DNA of 64,000 bases, taken from assembly GCF_025628985.1 (NCBI RefSeq), contig NZ_JAOTEM010000004.1, forward strand, positions 330,105 through 394,104, given 5' to 3'. This stretch comes from Chryseobacterium edaphi. Its GTDB lineage: Bacteria; Bacteroidota; Bacteroidia; Flavobacteriales; Weeksellaceae. A program made the position numbers and the translations under genes. Every line of letters starts with the position of its first letter. The stretch's first letter is position 1. The notes below the pieces were generated by a model. The model had not been told where the DNA came from, did no database searches, and saw nothing but the letters and a program-made list of their open reading frames with translations. This document shows positions 45,640-53,260 of the stretch, piece after piece.

Positions 45640-46131
45640 ATGGAAATTAAAGATATCATAGTGGCGGATTTCAGCTTGAACATAAAAGTTGTTGAGGTAA
45701 ATAAGAAGAAACTTACAAAATCACTTTTTGATCAGCTCCCCGAATATTTTCCATTTGACCCAACTGGTAAATTTGTTGCTGACAAAATTTTTGGTTATTT
45801 CAAAATTAAAAGTGGAAAAGAAACAATTGATTTTTTACTATTTTTAAAAGGAAATAAAGTTTACAAATCTGATCTAAGATTTCTGAAAAAGTTATCAAAA
45901 ATAAATTTATTATCACAATATCACGTAAATCAGGATCTTACAAATTATATTTTTTTTAGAAAATCTAAAGAAAACTATATTGAAGAAAGTCATTTGGGAG
46001 ATGAAATTTATTCAATGACATACAAAACAAAAGAAGTATTTAATGAGAAGGGGCAAAATATAATTCAGGACTGTAAAAATAATGCGTCTAAATTTTTAGT
46101 TGAAATAAAAGATTTACATCTTTTTTTCTGA
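45640..46131 (+). CDS. Hypothetical protein
   Basis: This is 163 residues from the ATG at 45640; the GTG at 45616 would add eight. It is a soluble alpha/beta protein rich in Lys and Phe, with YFPFDPTGKFVADKIFGYFKIKSG in the middle. No recognised domain, signal or membrane helix is present. It is locally A/T-rich and unlike nrdA/B in composition, so it may be an insertion between them. No function can be given. Confidence 0.6.
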   Translation: MEIKDIIVADFSLNIKVVEVNKKKLTKSLFDQLPEYFPFDPTGKFVADKIFGYFKIKSGKETIDFLLFLKGNKVYKSDLRFLKKLSKINLLSQYHVNQDLTNYIFFRKSKENYIEESHLGDEIYSMTYKTKEVFNEKGQNIIQDCKNNASKFLVEIKDLHLFF

Positions 46132-46183
46132 AAAGTTTAAAGTATATTATCAACTGTACTCAAAATAGAAAATCGAAAGCTAA

Positions 46184-46213
46184 TAGCGATTGCTTCGTTT
46201 TTCTCAATGACAA
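46184..46213 (+). repeat. Dispersed GATTGCTTCG element, copy 1
   Basis: GATTGCTTCGTTTTTCTCAA followed by TGAC. A second copy with the same skeleton (GATTGCTTCGTTCCTCGCAA) is at 46668-46692. From memory this text is frequent in flavobacterial intergenic regions. Confidence 0.6.
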
Positions 46214-46223
46214 AAAATGAAAA

Positions 46224-46511
46224 ATGATTAACGTAATCGTAAGTTATACCGTAAAACCTGAATTTGTTTCTGAAAACAAAAGTAATATTCAGAAGTTTTT
46301 AAATGATTTTAAAACTTTGGATCAGATAAAATTTGAGTATAAAGTTTTTGTAAAAGAAGATGGTGTTACGTTTGTTCATTTTTCAAATTATGAAAACGAA
46401 GAAGTGCAGAATGAGATTTTAAACATTCCGTCCTTCAAAGAATTTCAGAGGTTAAGAGACGAAAGCGGACTGAATGATTCTCATAAAGTAGAATTTTTGA
46501 AGTCTGTTTAG
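46224..46511 (+). CDS. ABM-domain (antibiotic biosynthesis monooxygenase-like) protein
   Basis: This 95-residue ferredoxin-fold protein starts VIVSYTVKPEF, with KFEYKVFVKEDGVTFVHFSNYENEE and a helix PSFKEFQRLRDESGL. The pattern is that of small ABM-type quinol monooxygenases and haem-fold relatives. It is usually dimeric. The catalytic His/Asn of known ABM enzymes cannot be assigned. It lies between repeats upstream of nrdA. Confidence 0.65.
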   Translation: MINVIVSYTVKPEFVSENKSNIQKFLNDFKTLDQIKFEYKVFVKEDGVTFVHFSNYENEEVQNEILNIPSFKEFQRLRDESGLNDSHKVEFLKSV

Positions 46512-46521
46512 TATCAACAGG

Positions 46522-46631
46522 AACGGGCTTTAGCCCGTTTGCAAAAAGAAAAACTTCATTTGGCTTTAGCCAAACTTAGAGAAGTACTTTGCGCAAAGAA
46601 CCTTGTCAAGGTTTAAAACCTTTACAAGGTT
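46522..46631. repeat. Cluster of four adjacent palindromes
   Basis: Four hairpins occur in 110 bases: AACGGGCT/AGCCCGTT (46522-46539), TTTGGCT/AGCCAAA (46559-46574), CTTTGCGCAAAG (46587-46598), and the near-perfect AACCTTGTCAAGGTT/AACCTTTACAAGGTT arms (46599-46631). None is followed by a long T-run. They look like nested short palindromic elements. Confidence 0.8.
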
Positions 46632-46667
46632 GATAAAGAGTGAGAAGATCAATTTGACTGAAAGAGA

Positions 46668-46692
46668 TTGCTTCGTTCCTCGCAATAACATA
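46668..46692 (+). repeat. Dispersed GATTGCTTCG element, copy 2
   Basis: GATTGCTTCGTTCCTCGCAA followed by TAACA. Same skeleton as the copy at 46184-46213, 480 bases away. Confidence 0.6.
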
Positions 46693-46739
46693 GTAGTCGC
46701 AAAAACGGGATTCAGTGGTAAGGGAAAACAAACCGTCAT

Positions 46740-46868
46740 CTTAGCCCTGATTGCAGCGGCATCCTTTTTTCTGGGTGACTGAGCGAAGTCGAAGGCACAC
46801 AGAAAAAAGATATAGCGGAAAGCAGGTACACAAGTGAGAAGAAATACAAAATTTTCTGCTCCTAAAAA
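46740..46868 (+). ncRNA. Candidate structured RNA / dispersed element ahead of nrdA (possibly Flavo-1-like)
   Basis: The segment runs AGCCCTGATTGCAGCGGCATCC, a 13-of-14-pair stem (46764-46777 with 46796-46809) enclosing an inner GACTGAGCGAAGTCGAAGG hairpin, then GATATAGCGGAAAGCAGG and CTGCTCCTAAAA. The AGCGGCATCC, GATATAGCGGAAAGCAGG and CTGCTCC blocks flanking a variable stem recur, from memory, in flavobacterial genomes, and may be the Flavo-1 RNA or a related element. It ends 43 bases before nrdA, so a leader role is possible. I cannot run a covariance search, so the identity is tentative. Confidence 0.45.
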
Positions 46869-46910
46869 AATAACAAAACAATGTACTCGGTACATTTTAC
46901 AATATAAAAA

Positions 46911-48569
46911 ATGGAAGAACAAAACAACAATATCTGGTGGCTCAACGAAGAATCTGAGCAAATGCTGAACAGAGGTTACCTTCTGAAGGGGGAAACCGTA
47001 GACGGTGCAATCGACAGAATCACGACTGCCGCAGCAAAAAAATTATACAAACCTGAACTGCAGCCGGCTTTTAAGGAGATGATCATGAAAGGATGGATCA
47101 GTTTTTCTTCTCCGGTGTGGGCGAATATGGGAACGCAGAGAGGTCTTCCAATCTCTTGTTTCAACGTGCATATTCCGGACAGCATTGAAGGAATTACCCA
47201 CAAAATGGGTGAAGTGATCATGCAGACGAAAATCGGGGGCGGAACTTCAGGATATTTCGGGGAACTTCGTAACAGAGGAACTGCAGTAACCGATAATGGA
47301 AAATCTTCGGGTGCGGTTTCGTTCATGAAGTTGTTTGATACTTCTATGGATGTCGTTTCACAAGGCGGTGTAAGAAGAGGTGCTTTTGCAGCTTATCTTG
47401 ATATTGACCATGGTGATATTGAGGAATTTTTATCAATTAAGGATATTGGAAGTCCGATTCAGAACCTGTTTACCGGAATTTGCGTACCGGATTACTGGAT
47501 GCAGGATATGATTGACGGTGATGCAGATAAGAGAAGAATCTGGGCTAGAGTTTTGGAAAGCCGTCAGCAAAAAGGTCTTCCGTACATTTTCTTTACCGAT
47601 AACGTAAACAGAAACAAACCTCAGGTTTATAAAGACCTTGGATTGACCATCAATGCAAGTAATCTTTGTTCGGAAATTATGCTTCCGTCAACAAGACAGG
47701 AATCTTTCATCTGCTGTCTTTCTTCTATGAACCTAGAATTATATGACGAGTGGAAAGATACCAATGCTGTACAATTGGCCATCTATTTCCTAGACGCTGT
47801 TTTATCTGAATTTATTGAGAAAACTGAAGGAAACTACTATCTACAAGGTGCAAGAGATTTCGCTATGCGTCACAGAGCACTTGGTTTAGGAGTTTTGGGT
47901 TACCATTCTTATCTTCAGAAAAATATGATTCCTTTTGAGAGTTTTGAGGCGACGCAGTTTAATGCAAGAGCTTTCAAACACATCAGAACTCAAGCCGATA
48001 TCGCATCAAAAGAACTGGCAAACATCTACGGTGAGCCGGAACTTCTGAAAGGTTACGGAATGAGAAATACAACGGTAATGGCGATTGCTCCTACCACTTC
48101 AAGTTCGGCGATTTTAGGACAAACTTCTCCTGGAATTGAGCCTTTTGCATCAAACTATTACAAAGCTGGTCTGGCGAAAGGAAACTTTATGCGTAAGAAT
48201 AAATATTTAGCTAAATTGTTGGAAGAGAAAGGTCTTGATAATGAAGAAACTTGGAGAACAATTATGTTGAATCATGGTTCTGTTCAGCACTTGAACGAAT
48301 TGACTGACGAAGAAAAAGCAGTATTTAAAACATTTAAAGAGATTTCTCCGATGGAGATTATTTCTCAGGCTGCACAAAGACAGCAGTATATCGATCAGGC
48401 GCAGTCTCTGAATTTACAGATTCCTTCTACAATGCCTGTGAAGGATGTGAATTACCTTTACATCGAAGCTTGGAAGAAAGGTGTGAAAACTTTGTACTAC
48501 CAAAGAAGTTCGTCTGTTTCTAAGGAAATGATGGTGAATTTTGTGAGCTGTTCGGCTTGTGAAGCTTAA
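46911..48569 (+). CDS. nrdA: Class Ia ribonucleotide reductase, alpha subunit
   Basis: This 552-residue catalytic subunit reduces ribonucleoside diphosphates. Key Cys are visible: GLPISCFN (redox), NLCSEIMLP (thiyl radical) and FICCLSS (second redox Cys). The radical path Tyr pair is in TLYYQR, and the C-terminal shuttle pair is Cys547/Cys550 in VSCSACEA. The N-terminus (IWWLNEESEQML) goes directly into the catalytic fold, so the ATP-cone of E. coli-type NrdA is absent. It is separated from nrdB by small genes and repeats. Confidence 0.95.
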   Translation: MEEQNNNIWWLNEESEQMLNRGYLLKGETVDGAIDRITTAAAKKLYKPELQPAFKEMIMKGWISFSSPVWANMGTQRGLPISCFNVHIPDSIEGITHKMGEVIMQTKIGGGTSGYFGELRNRGTAVTDNGKSSGAVSFMKLFDTSMDVVSQGGVRRGAFAAYLDIDHGDIEEFLSIKDIGSPIQNLFTGICVPDYWMQDMIDGDADKRRIWARVLESRQQKGLPYIFFTDNVNRNKPQVYKDLGLTINASNLCSEIMLPSTRQESFICCLSSMNLELYDEWKDTNAVQLAIYFLDAVLSEFIEKTEGNYYLQGARDFAMRHRALGLGVLGYHSYLQKNMIPFESFEATQFNARAFKHIRTQADIASKELANIYGEPELLKGYGMRNTTVMAIAPTTSSSAILGQTSPGIEPFASNYYKAGLAKGNFMRKNKYLAKLLEEKGLDNEETWRTIMLNHGSVQHLNELTDEEKAVFKTFKEISPMEIISQAAQRQQYIDQAQSLNLQIPSTMPVKDVNYLYIEAWKKGVKTLYYQRSSSVSKEMMVNFVSCSACEA

Positions 48570-48624
48570 AAGAAGAGACAAGTAAAAAGTAAAAAGAGCC
48601 AAGTTTTTGGCTTTAATAAGATAG

Positions 48625-48656
48625 AAAACCGTGGAAATTTTTTCTGCGGTTTTTTT
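48625..48656 (+). terminator. Intrinsic terminator after nrdA
   Basis: AAAACCG (48625-48631) pairs with CGGTTTT (48647-48653), followed by T-rich sequence. A smaller AGCCAA/TTGGCT hairpin lies just before it (48597-48612). Confidence 0.65.
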
Positions 48657-48797
48657 GTATTTAAACGCAAAGTTGGCAAAGTTTTTTTTAAATGTTTGAA
48701 AATATTTTTCGTTGGCAAAGACGTAAACTCAGCAAAGATACGATGTATTATGATGATCAATAAATCAAAATGTTTACAACAAAAAAGTAAAATAAAC

Positions 48798-48812
48798 TTT
48801 ACACATTGTAAA
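48798..48812. promoter_or_regulatory. Palindromic operator candidate of the membrane protein/XRE operon
   Basis: TTTACA-CAT-TGTAAA is a 6-bp perfect inverted repeat with a 3-base spacer. It lies just upstream of the -7 box TACATTTG (48821-48828), where an autoregulating XRE repressor would bind. Confidence 0.5.
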
Positions 48813-48820
48813 ATATTCTT

Positions 48821-48828
48821 TACATTTG
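48821..48828 (+). promoter_or_regulatory. -7 promoter box of the membrane protein/XRE operon
   Basis: TACATTTG matches TAnnTTTG. The start codon is about 20 bases downstream. Confidence 0.5.
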
Positions 48829-48849
48829 TTTTATTAAAAATTTATAAAC

Positions 48850-49299
48850 ATGAATACATTAAAACTTTTCCCAAACCGCTTTAAAAAGATTGGTTGGATT
48901 ATTTTTATTCCGTCATTAATTCTTGGATTGATTTCTCTTTCGGGCGTAATGAATTTTGAAATCTCCTTGCCCGTGATTTATAATTCAGGATTTTTTAGTG
49001 ATGAAAATCAAGGTTTTTTCAAAACTGCTGAGATTGATTTATTTCCGAATTTATTTGGTCTTTTAATTATCGTCGGCGGAATTCTGGTTGGATTTTCCAA
49101 AGAAAAAATTGAGGATGAATATATTTCAAGTCTGCGTTTAAAATCCGTCTTCTGGAGTTTAATTGTTTCCTACTCTATCGTTTTTATTTTATTTGTTACT
49201 GTTTTTGGAAGCGTTTTTCTTACGGTTATGATTCTTATTATGTTTTTGCCTTTGGTTTTGTATATTTTCAGATTTAACTATTTATTGTTTAAAAAATGA
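48850..49299 (+). CDS. Hypothetical four-helix membrane protein
   Basis: This 149-residue protein has about four hydrophobic segments: WIIFIPSLILGLISLSGVM, LFGLLIIVGGILVGF, LIVSYSIVFILFVTVFGS and LTVMILIMFLPLVLYIF. The middle loop is acidic. Its stop overlaps the ATG of the XRE regulator by 4 bases (ATGA), so they are coupled. Small membrane protein plus XRE regulator pairs are common in Bacteroidota, often as stress or toxin-like units, but no family is recognised here. Confidence 0.7.
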   Translation: MNTLKLFPNRFKKIGWIIFIPSLILGLISLSGVMNFEISLPVIYNSGFFSDENQGFFKTAEIDLFPNLFGLLIIVGGILVGFSKEKIEDEYISSLRLKSVFWSLIVSYSIVFILFVTVFGSVFLTVMILIMFLPLVLYIFRFNYLLFKK

Positions 49300-49496
49300 A
49301 AAATACAATTAAAATTGAAAGAGCCTTAAAAAGCATTACGCAGGAAGATTTAGCCAAAATAATCAACGTTTCGAGGCAAACTATCAATGCTATGGAAGCG
49401 GGGAAATATGTTCCGTCGACAGTTTTAGCTTTAAAAATTGCGAGATATTTTGGTAAGAATGTTGAGGATATTTTTGAGTTGGAAGATGAGGATTAA
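49296..49496 (+). CDS. XRE-family helix-turn-helix regulator
   Basis: This 66-residue protein consists of little more than the HTH domain (ITQEDLAKIINVSRQTINAMEAGKYVPSTVLALKIARYFGK) with an acidic end EDIFELEDED. The type is that of YgzD/Cro-like regulators. It is translationally coupled to the membrane protein upstream. The operator candidate at 48798-48812 fits autoregulation. Confidence 0.88.
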   Translation: MKNTIKIERALKSITQEDLAKIINVSRQTINAMEAGKYVPSTVLALKIARYFGKNVEDIFELEDED

Positions 49497-49538
49497 AATT
49501 TATTCTATCCGGAATAGTAAATAGAAAATTTGGTCAAT

Positions 49539-50372
49539 GAAATTTGTTTCTCCGACCCTAAAGGGAGCAAATTTCATATCGAACTTAGTTTTTTGATCAA
49601 AGATTTACCTTTTAAGAATTATATAGATTTTTCATATCTGAAAATAATTTTACACCTATAAATTCTTAACGAAAAGTTATATTTCCCACATCTAAAATCA
49701 CTCCCTTTAGGGTCAGGGAAAATGATTTTAGATTTGTGTAAAATTTAAAATACTATGAGACCTGAAATTTGTTTTCCCCAACCCTAAAGGGAGCAAATTT
49801 TATATCGAACTTAGTTTGTAATCAAAAATGTTTTGTGAAAAATAAATATTCCCACTTCTAAAATCTTTAATGAAAAGTTGTATTTCTCACAATCTAAAAT
49901 CACTCCCTTTAGGGTTGGGGAAAATGATTTTAGATTTCTATAAAATTTAAAATACTATGAGACCTGAAATTTGTTTCCCCGACCCTAAAGGGAGCAAATT
50001 TCATATCGAACTTAGTTTGTAATCAAAAATGTTTTGTGAAAAATAAATATTCTCACTTCTAAAATCTTTAATGAAAAGTTGTATTTCTCACAATCTAAAA
50101 TCACTCCCTTTAGGGTTGGGGAAAATGATTTTAGATGTGGGTAAAATTTAAAATACTATGAGACCTGAAATTTGTTTTCCCCAACCCTAAAGGGAGCAAA
50201 TTTCATATCGAACTTAGTTTGTAATCAAAAATGTTTTATGAAAAATAAATATTCCCACTTCTAAAATCTTTAATGAAAAGTTGTATTTCCCACATCTAAA
50301 ATCTTTAATGAAAAGTTGTATTTCCCACATCTAAAATCACTCCCTTTAGGGTTGGGGAAAATGATTTTAGAT
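49539..50372. repeat. Array of eight alternating hairpins (about 202-bp tandem unit)
   Basis: Two hairpin types alternate. Type A has arms AAATTTG/CAAATTT around a CCCTAAAGGG core (49539-49575, 49765-49800, 49967-50001, 50168-50203). Type B has arms ATCTAAAATCA/TGATTTTAGAT around the reverse complement of the same core (49690-49733, 49892-49935, 50093-50136, 50329-50372). The 20-base cores TTCCCCAACCCTAAAGGGAG and its exact complement are shared in the later units. TACTATGAGACCTG recurs at 49751, 49953 and 50154, periods 202 and 201. The last unit has an extra internal duplication of about 38 bases. There is no ORF inside. Confidence 0.92.
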
Positions 50373-50413
50373 TTGTGTATAGAAAATTTTGTATTTTAGA
50401 ATAAACACTTCGT

Positions 50414-50824
50414 ATGAAAAAATTTAAATCCAATTACGATGATGGAATGTGGAAAGGCTCTCCATCAAGTTCTTTTCTAAAAGCAAAATCTTTACGAAAG
50501 AATGAAACAAAGGAAGAAAAAATTCTTTGGGAAAGACTTAGAGATAATCAACTTAGAGGTTATAAATTCAGAAGACAACATCCAATCAGTTTGTTTATTG
50601 CTGACTTTTATTGTCATCAACTAAAATTAATAATTGAGGTTGATGGAGAATATCATAACGCTCCGGAACAACTAGAAAAAGATGAAGAAAGAACTCAAAT
50701 TTTACAGGATAATGGTATCAAAATTATCAGGATAACAAATCATGAAATCAAAACGGATATATCTAAAGTAATTACTGATATCAGTTTAATCATTGATGAA
50801 ATTTTAGCTGAAAATCAAAAGTAG
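50414..50824 (+). CDS. DUF559 (Vsr-like PD-(D/E)xK) endonuclease
   Basis: This 136-residue protein of the DUF559 family is related in fold to very-short-patch-repair endonucleases. Motifs are ETKEEKILWERLRDNQLRGYKFRRQ, then IADFYC (acidic metal ligand) and LIIEVDGEYH (E-x-D of the PD-(D/E)xK core), ending with IIRITNHEI. It is a stand-alone gene 41 bases after the eight-hairpin array. No methylase or mutS-like gene accompanies it. Its role may concern the array; see findings. Confidence 0.82.
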   Translation: MKKFKSNYDDGMWKGSPSSSFLKAKSLRKNETKEEKILWERLRDNQLRGYKFRRQHPISLFIADFYCHQLKLIIEVDGEYHNAPEQLEKDEERTQILQDNGIKIIRITNHEIKTDISKVITDISLIIDEILAENQK

Positions 50825-50841
50825 TTTTCTTACAATTTAAT

Positions 50842-50849
50842 TATCTTTG
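50842..50849 (+). promoter_or_regulatory. -7 promoter box of the DUF72 gene
   Basis: TATCTTTG (TAnnTTTG) lies 38 bases ahead of the ATG at 50888. Confidence 0.5.
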
Positions 50850-50887
50850 TTTGAAGCATCATTCAATAACTCCTAAAACCAAGTTAA

Positions 50888-51778
50888 ATGCAATTCGGAA
50901 AAGTAGAAGACCCGTCAAAGATAGATTTTACATTACCTAAAGATCATTCAAGAACAAAAGAAATTTTAAAACAAAATAAAAAAGGTCTTGAAAACATCTC
51001 CATCGGTTGTGCAAAATGGAATAAAACAGACCTAAAAGGATTTTATCCAAAAGGAACAAAAGACGAATTGACGTATTACGCCACACAATTCAATTCAATC
51101 GAACTGAACGCAACGTTTTACGGAATGCCGACTTCCGAACAGGTTTTGACGTGGAAAGAAAAAACTCCGGCTGACTTTAAGTTTTTTCCAAAAATAACAA
51201 ATACGGTTTCCCATTTTAGAAGACTTTTGAATATTGATGATGTTGTAACTCAATTTGCAACAGCTGTTTTAAATTTTGATGAAAAATTGGGAATGGTTTT
51301 CTTGCAACTTCACGATAATTTCAAGCCTAAAGATTACGAAAGACTTGAACAGTTTGTTAATAAATGGCCCAAAGAAGTTCCTCTCGCAATAGAACTCAGA
51401 AACACGGAATGGTTTACTGATGAAGAAATTTTTGATAGAACCTGTCAGTTATTTGAAGACAACAACATTACAAACATTATCGTCGACACCGCCGGAAGAA
51501 GAGATATGATTCACATGAGGCTGACTACTCCAAATGCTTTCATCAGATATGTTGGAGCCAATGCGGAAAGTGATTATGAAAGATTGGATAATTGGTTGAA
51601 ACATCTTACAAAATGGAAAAAAGAAGGTTTACAAAACTTGTATTTCTTTGTGCACCAAAATCTTGAAAAAGCTTCGCCACTGCTTTCGGCATATTTGATA
51701 GAGAATATGAATAAAGAATGGAAAACGGAGATCATCGTTCCAAAAATGGGGCAGGAAAAAATGCCGAGTTTGTTTTAA
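50888..51778 (+). CDS. DUF72 family TIM-barrel protein
   Basis: This 296-residue protein of the DUF72 (YecE) family has the typical IGCAKWNKTDLKGFYPKG, FNSIELNATFYGMP and LGMVFLQLHDNF, and ends with the YFFVHQN region. The fold is a TIM barrel. No substrate has been established for the family as far as I know. It is a single-gene unit followed by two short palindromes. Confidence 0.85.
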   Translation: MQFGKVEDPSKIDFTLPKDHSRTKEILKQNKKGLENISIGCAKWNKTDLKGFYPKGTKDELTYYATQFNSIELNATFYGMPTSEQVLTWKEKTPADFKFFPKITNTVSHFRRLLNIDDVVTQFATAVLNFDEKLGMVFLQLHDNFKPKDYERLEQFVNKWPKEVPLAIELRNTEWFTDEEIFDRTCQLFEDNNITNIIVDTAGRRDMIHMRLTTPNAFIRYVGANAESDYERLDNWLKHLTKWKKEGLQNLYFFVHQNLEKASPLLSAYLIENMNKEWKTEIIVPKMGQEKMPSLF

Positions 51779-51799
51779 AATATATTGACTCAATAAGAT

Positions 51800-51868
51800 A
51801 GCGCTCCTACGGAGCGCTTTATTTTTTATGGTTAATTATTTCTACACAGATATTGCTCCTACGGAGCA
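51800..51868. repeat. Two GCTCCTACGGAGC palindromes after the DUF72 gene
   Basis: AGCGCTCC-TAC-GGAGCGCT (51800-51818) and TGCTCC-TAC-GGAGCA (51854-51868) share the same core. Both are followed by T-rich sequence, so they may act as terminators as well as being dispersed palindromes. Confidence 0.75.
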
Positions 51869-51903
51869 TTTTTTATATAAATTGGGATGTTTTTAGAAAA
51901 AAC

Positions 51904-52494
51904 TCACTTCTTCCTCACCATCAGAGAAACATTCAAAAATATGAGAAGAAAACAAAGCGTTACCCAAATTCCGGTCTGCATATTTTCAAAATTATAGGTT
52001 TCAACATGCTTTTTTGCCTGTTCGGAAAGCTTTTCACTTTGAATGATGTAGTTTTGAACTTCGACGATCTGATCCATATTTTTGTTGGGAACAGCGTGTT
52101 GGGAAAAGTAAACCAAATTTTTCTTACCTAGATAGCCGACAATCCAATACTGATCAGATTTGGTTAGTTTGAGGTGTTCAATTCTATAATATTCGGGACG
52201 AACTTTACCGATATGTTTCGTTTCAAAAGTTCCGCTTTTATCAAGATTGTTGACATTGATCACATAAAAATCCAACGGTTGTGGAAGTTTATTGATCACT
52301 TGCAATGAAACAGAATTGCTTACAATACCAATCGAACTTTTTTTAATGAACCAATATGTAAAAAGCGAAATAGAAAATACCAAAGTAAAAATCCGAAAGA
52401 TCTTCGCCCATTTAGCAAACTGTCCGGATTTCACTTTATAAAGGAAAAGCGAAAAAATCAATGAAAAAAAAATGATAGAAATGATAAATCCCAT
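51904..52494 (-). CDS. Hypothetical membrane protein
   Basis: This 196-residue protein has two N-terminal helices (about residues 2-20 and 32-50), a soluble extracytoplasmic domain (LQVINKLPQPLDFYVINVNN, YWIVGYLGKKNLVYFSQ) and one C-terminal helix (GIWVTLCFLLIFLNVSLMV). No family is recognised. It lies 38 bases downstream of the HD-domain gene, so it may be cotranscribed with it. Confidence 0.7.
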   Translation of the reverse strand: MGFIISIIFFSLIFSLFLYKVKSGQFAKWAKIFRIFTLVFSISLFTYWFIKKSSIGIVSNSVSLQVINKLPQPLDFYVINVNNLDKSGTFETKHIGKVRPEYYRIEHLKLTKSDQYWIVGYLGKKNLVYFSQHAVPNKNMDQIVEVQNYIIQSEKLSEQAKKHVETYNFENMQTGIWVTLCFLLIFLNVSLMVRKK

Positions 52495-52532
52495 ACTGCA
52501 AAGATAATCATTAGAGATGTTTTGAGGGAATG

Positions 52533-53177
52533 TTAATCAACATTCCATTCTTTATAAAACTGGTCGAGGAAATTTAACATGAAATTGTGTCTCTCTTTGG
52601 CTATTTTTTTCCCTTCTTCAGTATTCATTAAATCTTTCAGCAGCAAAAGCTTTTCATAAAAATGATTAATCGTTGTTCCGTTTGATTTTTTATATTCTTC
52701 TTTTGACATATTCAACTGAGGTTTGAGATCAGGATGATACATCAAATTATTTTTAAAACCTCCAAAATTGAATGTTCTGGCAACTCCGATTGCTCCGATA
52801 GCGTCAATACGATCTGCATCTTGTACAATTTTCAGTTCGATTGGTAAGTCTTTAGGTGCTTCTCCCCTATTTTTAAAAGAAATATTCTGAATTACAAATA
52901 AAACCTGCTGAATAATTTCTTCATCCACATTTTCACCTTCTAAAAAATCTCTTGAGATTTTTAAAGCTAAAGTCTCATCACCATCATGGAATTTTGGATC
53001 GGCAATATCATGGAGCAAAGCGGAAAGTTCAACAACTTCAAGATTGCAGTTTTCAGTTTTTGCAATTTTTTTGGAAAGTTTCCATACTCTTTCAATGTGA
53101 AACCAATCGTGACCTGCTTCTGCGCCTTCGAGTTTTTCTTTTACGAATTGTACTGTGTTTTGTATAGTGTTGCTCAT
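52533..53177 (-). CDS. HD-domain phosphohydrolase
   Basis: This 214-residue protein has the metal-binding HD set: His in HDWFHIERVW, His-Asp in LLHDIAD and Asp in QDADRIDAIGAIG. It resembles YedJ-type HD proteins, metal-dependent phosphohydrolases of unknown substrate. The stretch KDLPIELKIVQDADRIDAIG is typical. It is 84 bases from the upstream hydrolase gene. Confidence 0.85.
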   Translation of the reverse strand: MSNTIQNTVQFVKEKLEGAEAGHDWFHIERVWKLSKKIAKTENCNLEVVELSALLHDIADPKFHDGDETLALKISRDFLEGENVDEEIIQQVLFVIQNISFKNRGEAPKDLPIELKIVQDADRIDAIGAIGVARTFNFGGFKNNLMYHPDLKPQLNMSKEEYKKSNGTTINHFYEKLLLLKDLMNTEEGKKIAKERHNFMLNFLDQFYKEWNVD

Positions 53178-53260
53178 TATTTGATTTTTTATATTTTATC
53201 TCTTAAACCACCCGTCAAAAATTCTTTGAATTTTCGCCATCCTTCCGGAGGAGGGGAATT

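Noticed and set aside
46731..46868. Insertion-sequence remnant
   Set aside because: No transposase fragment or terminal repeats with target duplication. The segment looks like an RNA-type dispersed element instead.
46566..46961. Minus-strand 131-residue ORF
   Set aside because: It covers palindromes, dispersed repeats and the start of nrdA, with low-complexity hydrophobic text.
48696..48884. Plus-strand 62-residue ORF
   Set aside because: It overlaps the promoter and start of the membrane protein gene and has no recognisable features.
49539..50372. CRISPR array
   Set aside because: The unit is about 202 bases, its spacers are near-identical, and it holds two palindromic types. There are no cas genes. 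It is a tandem hairpin array.
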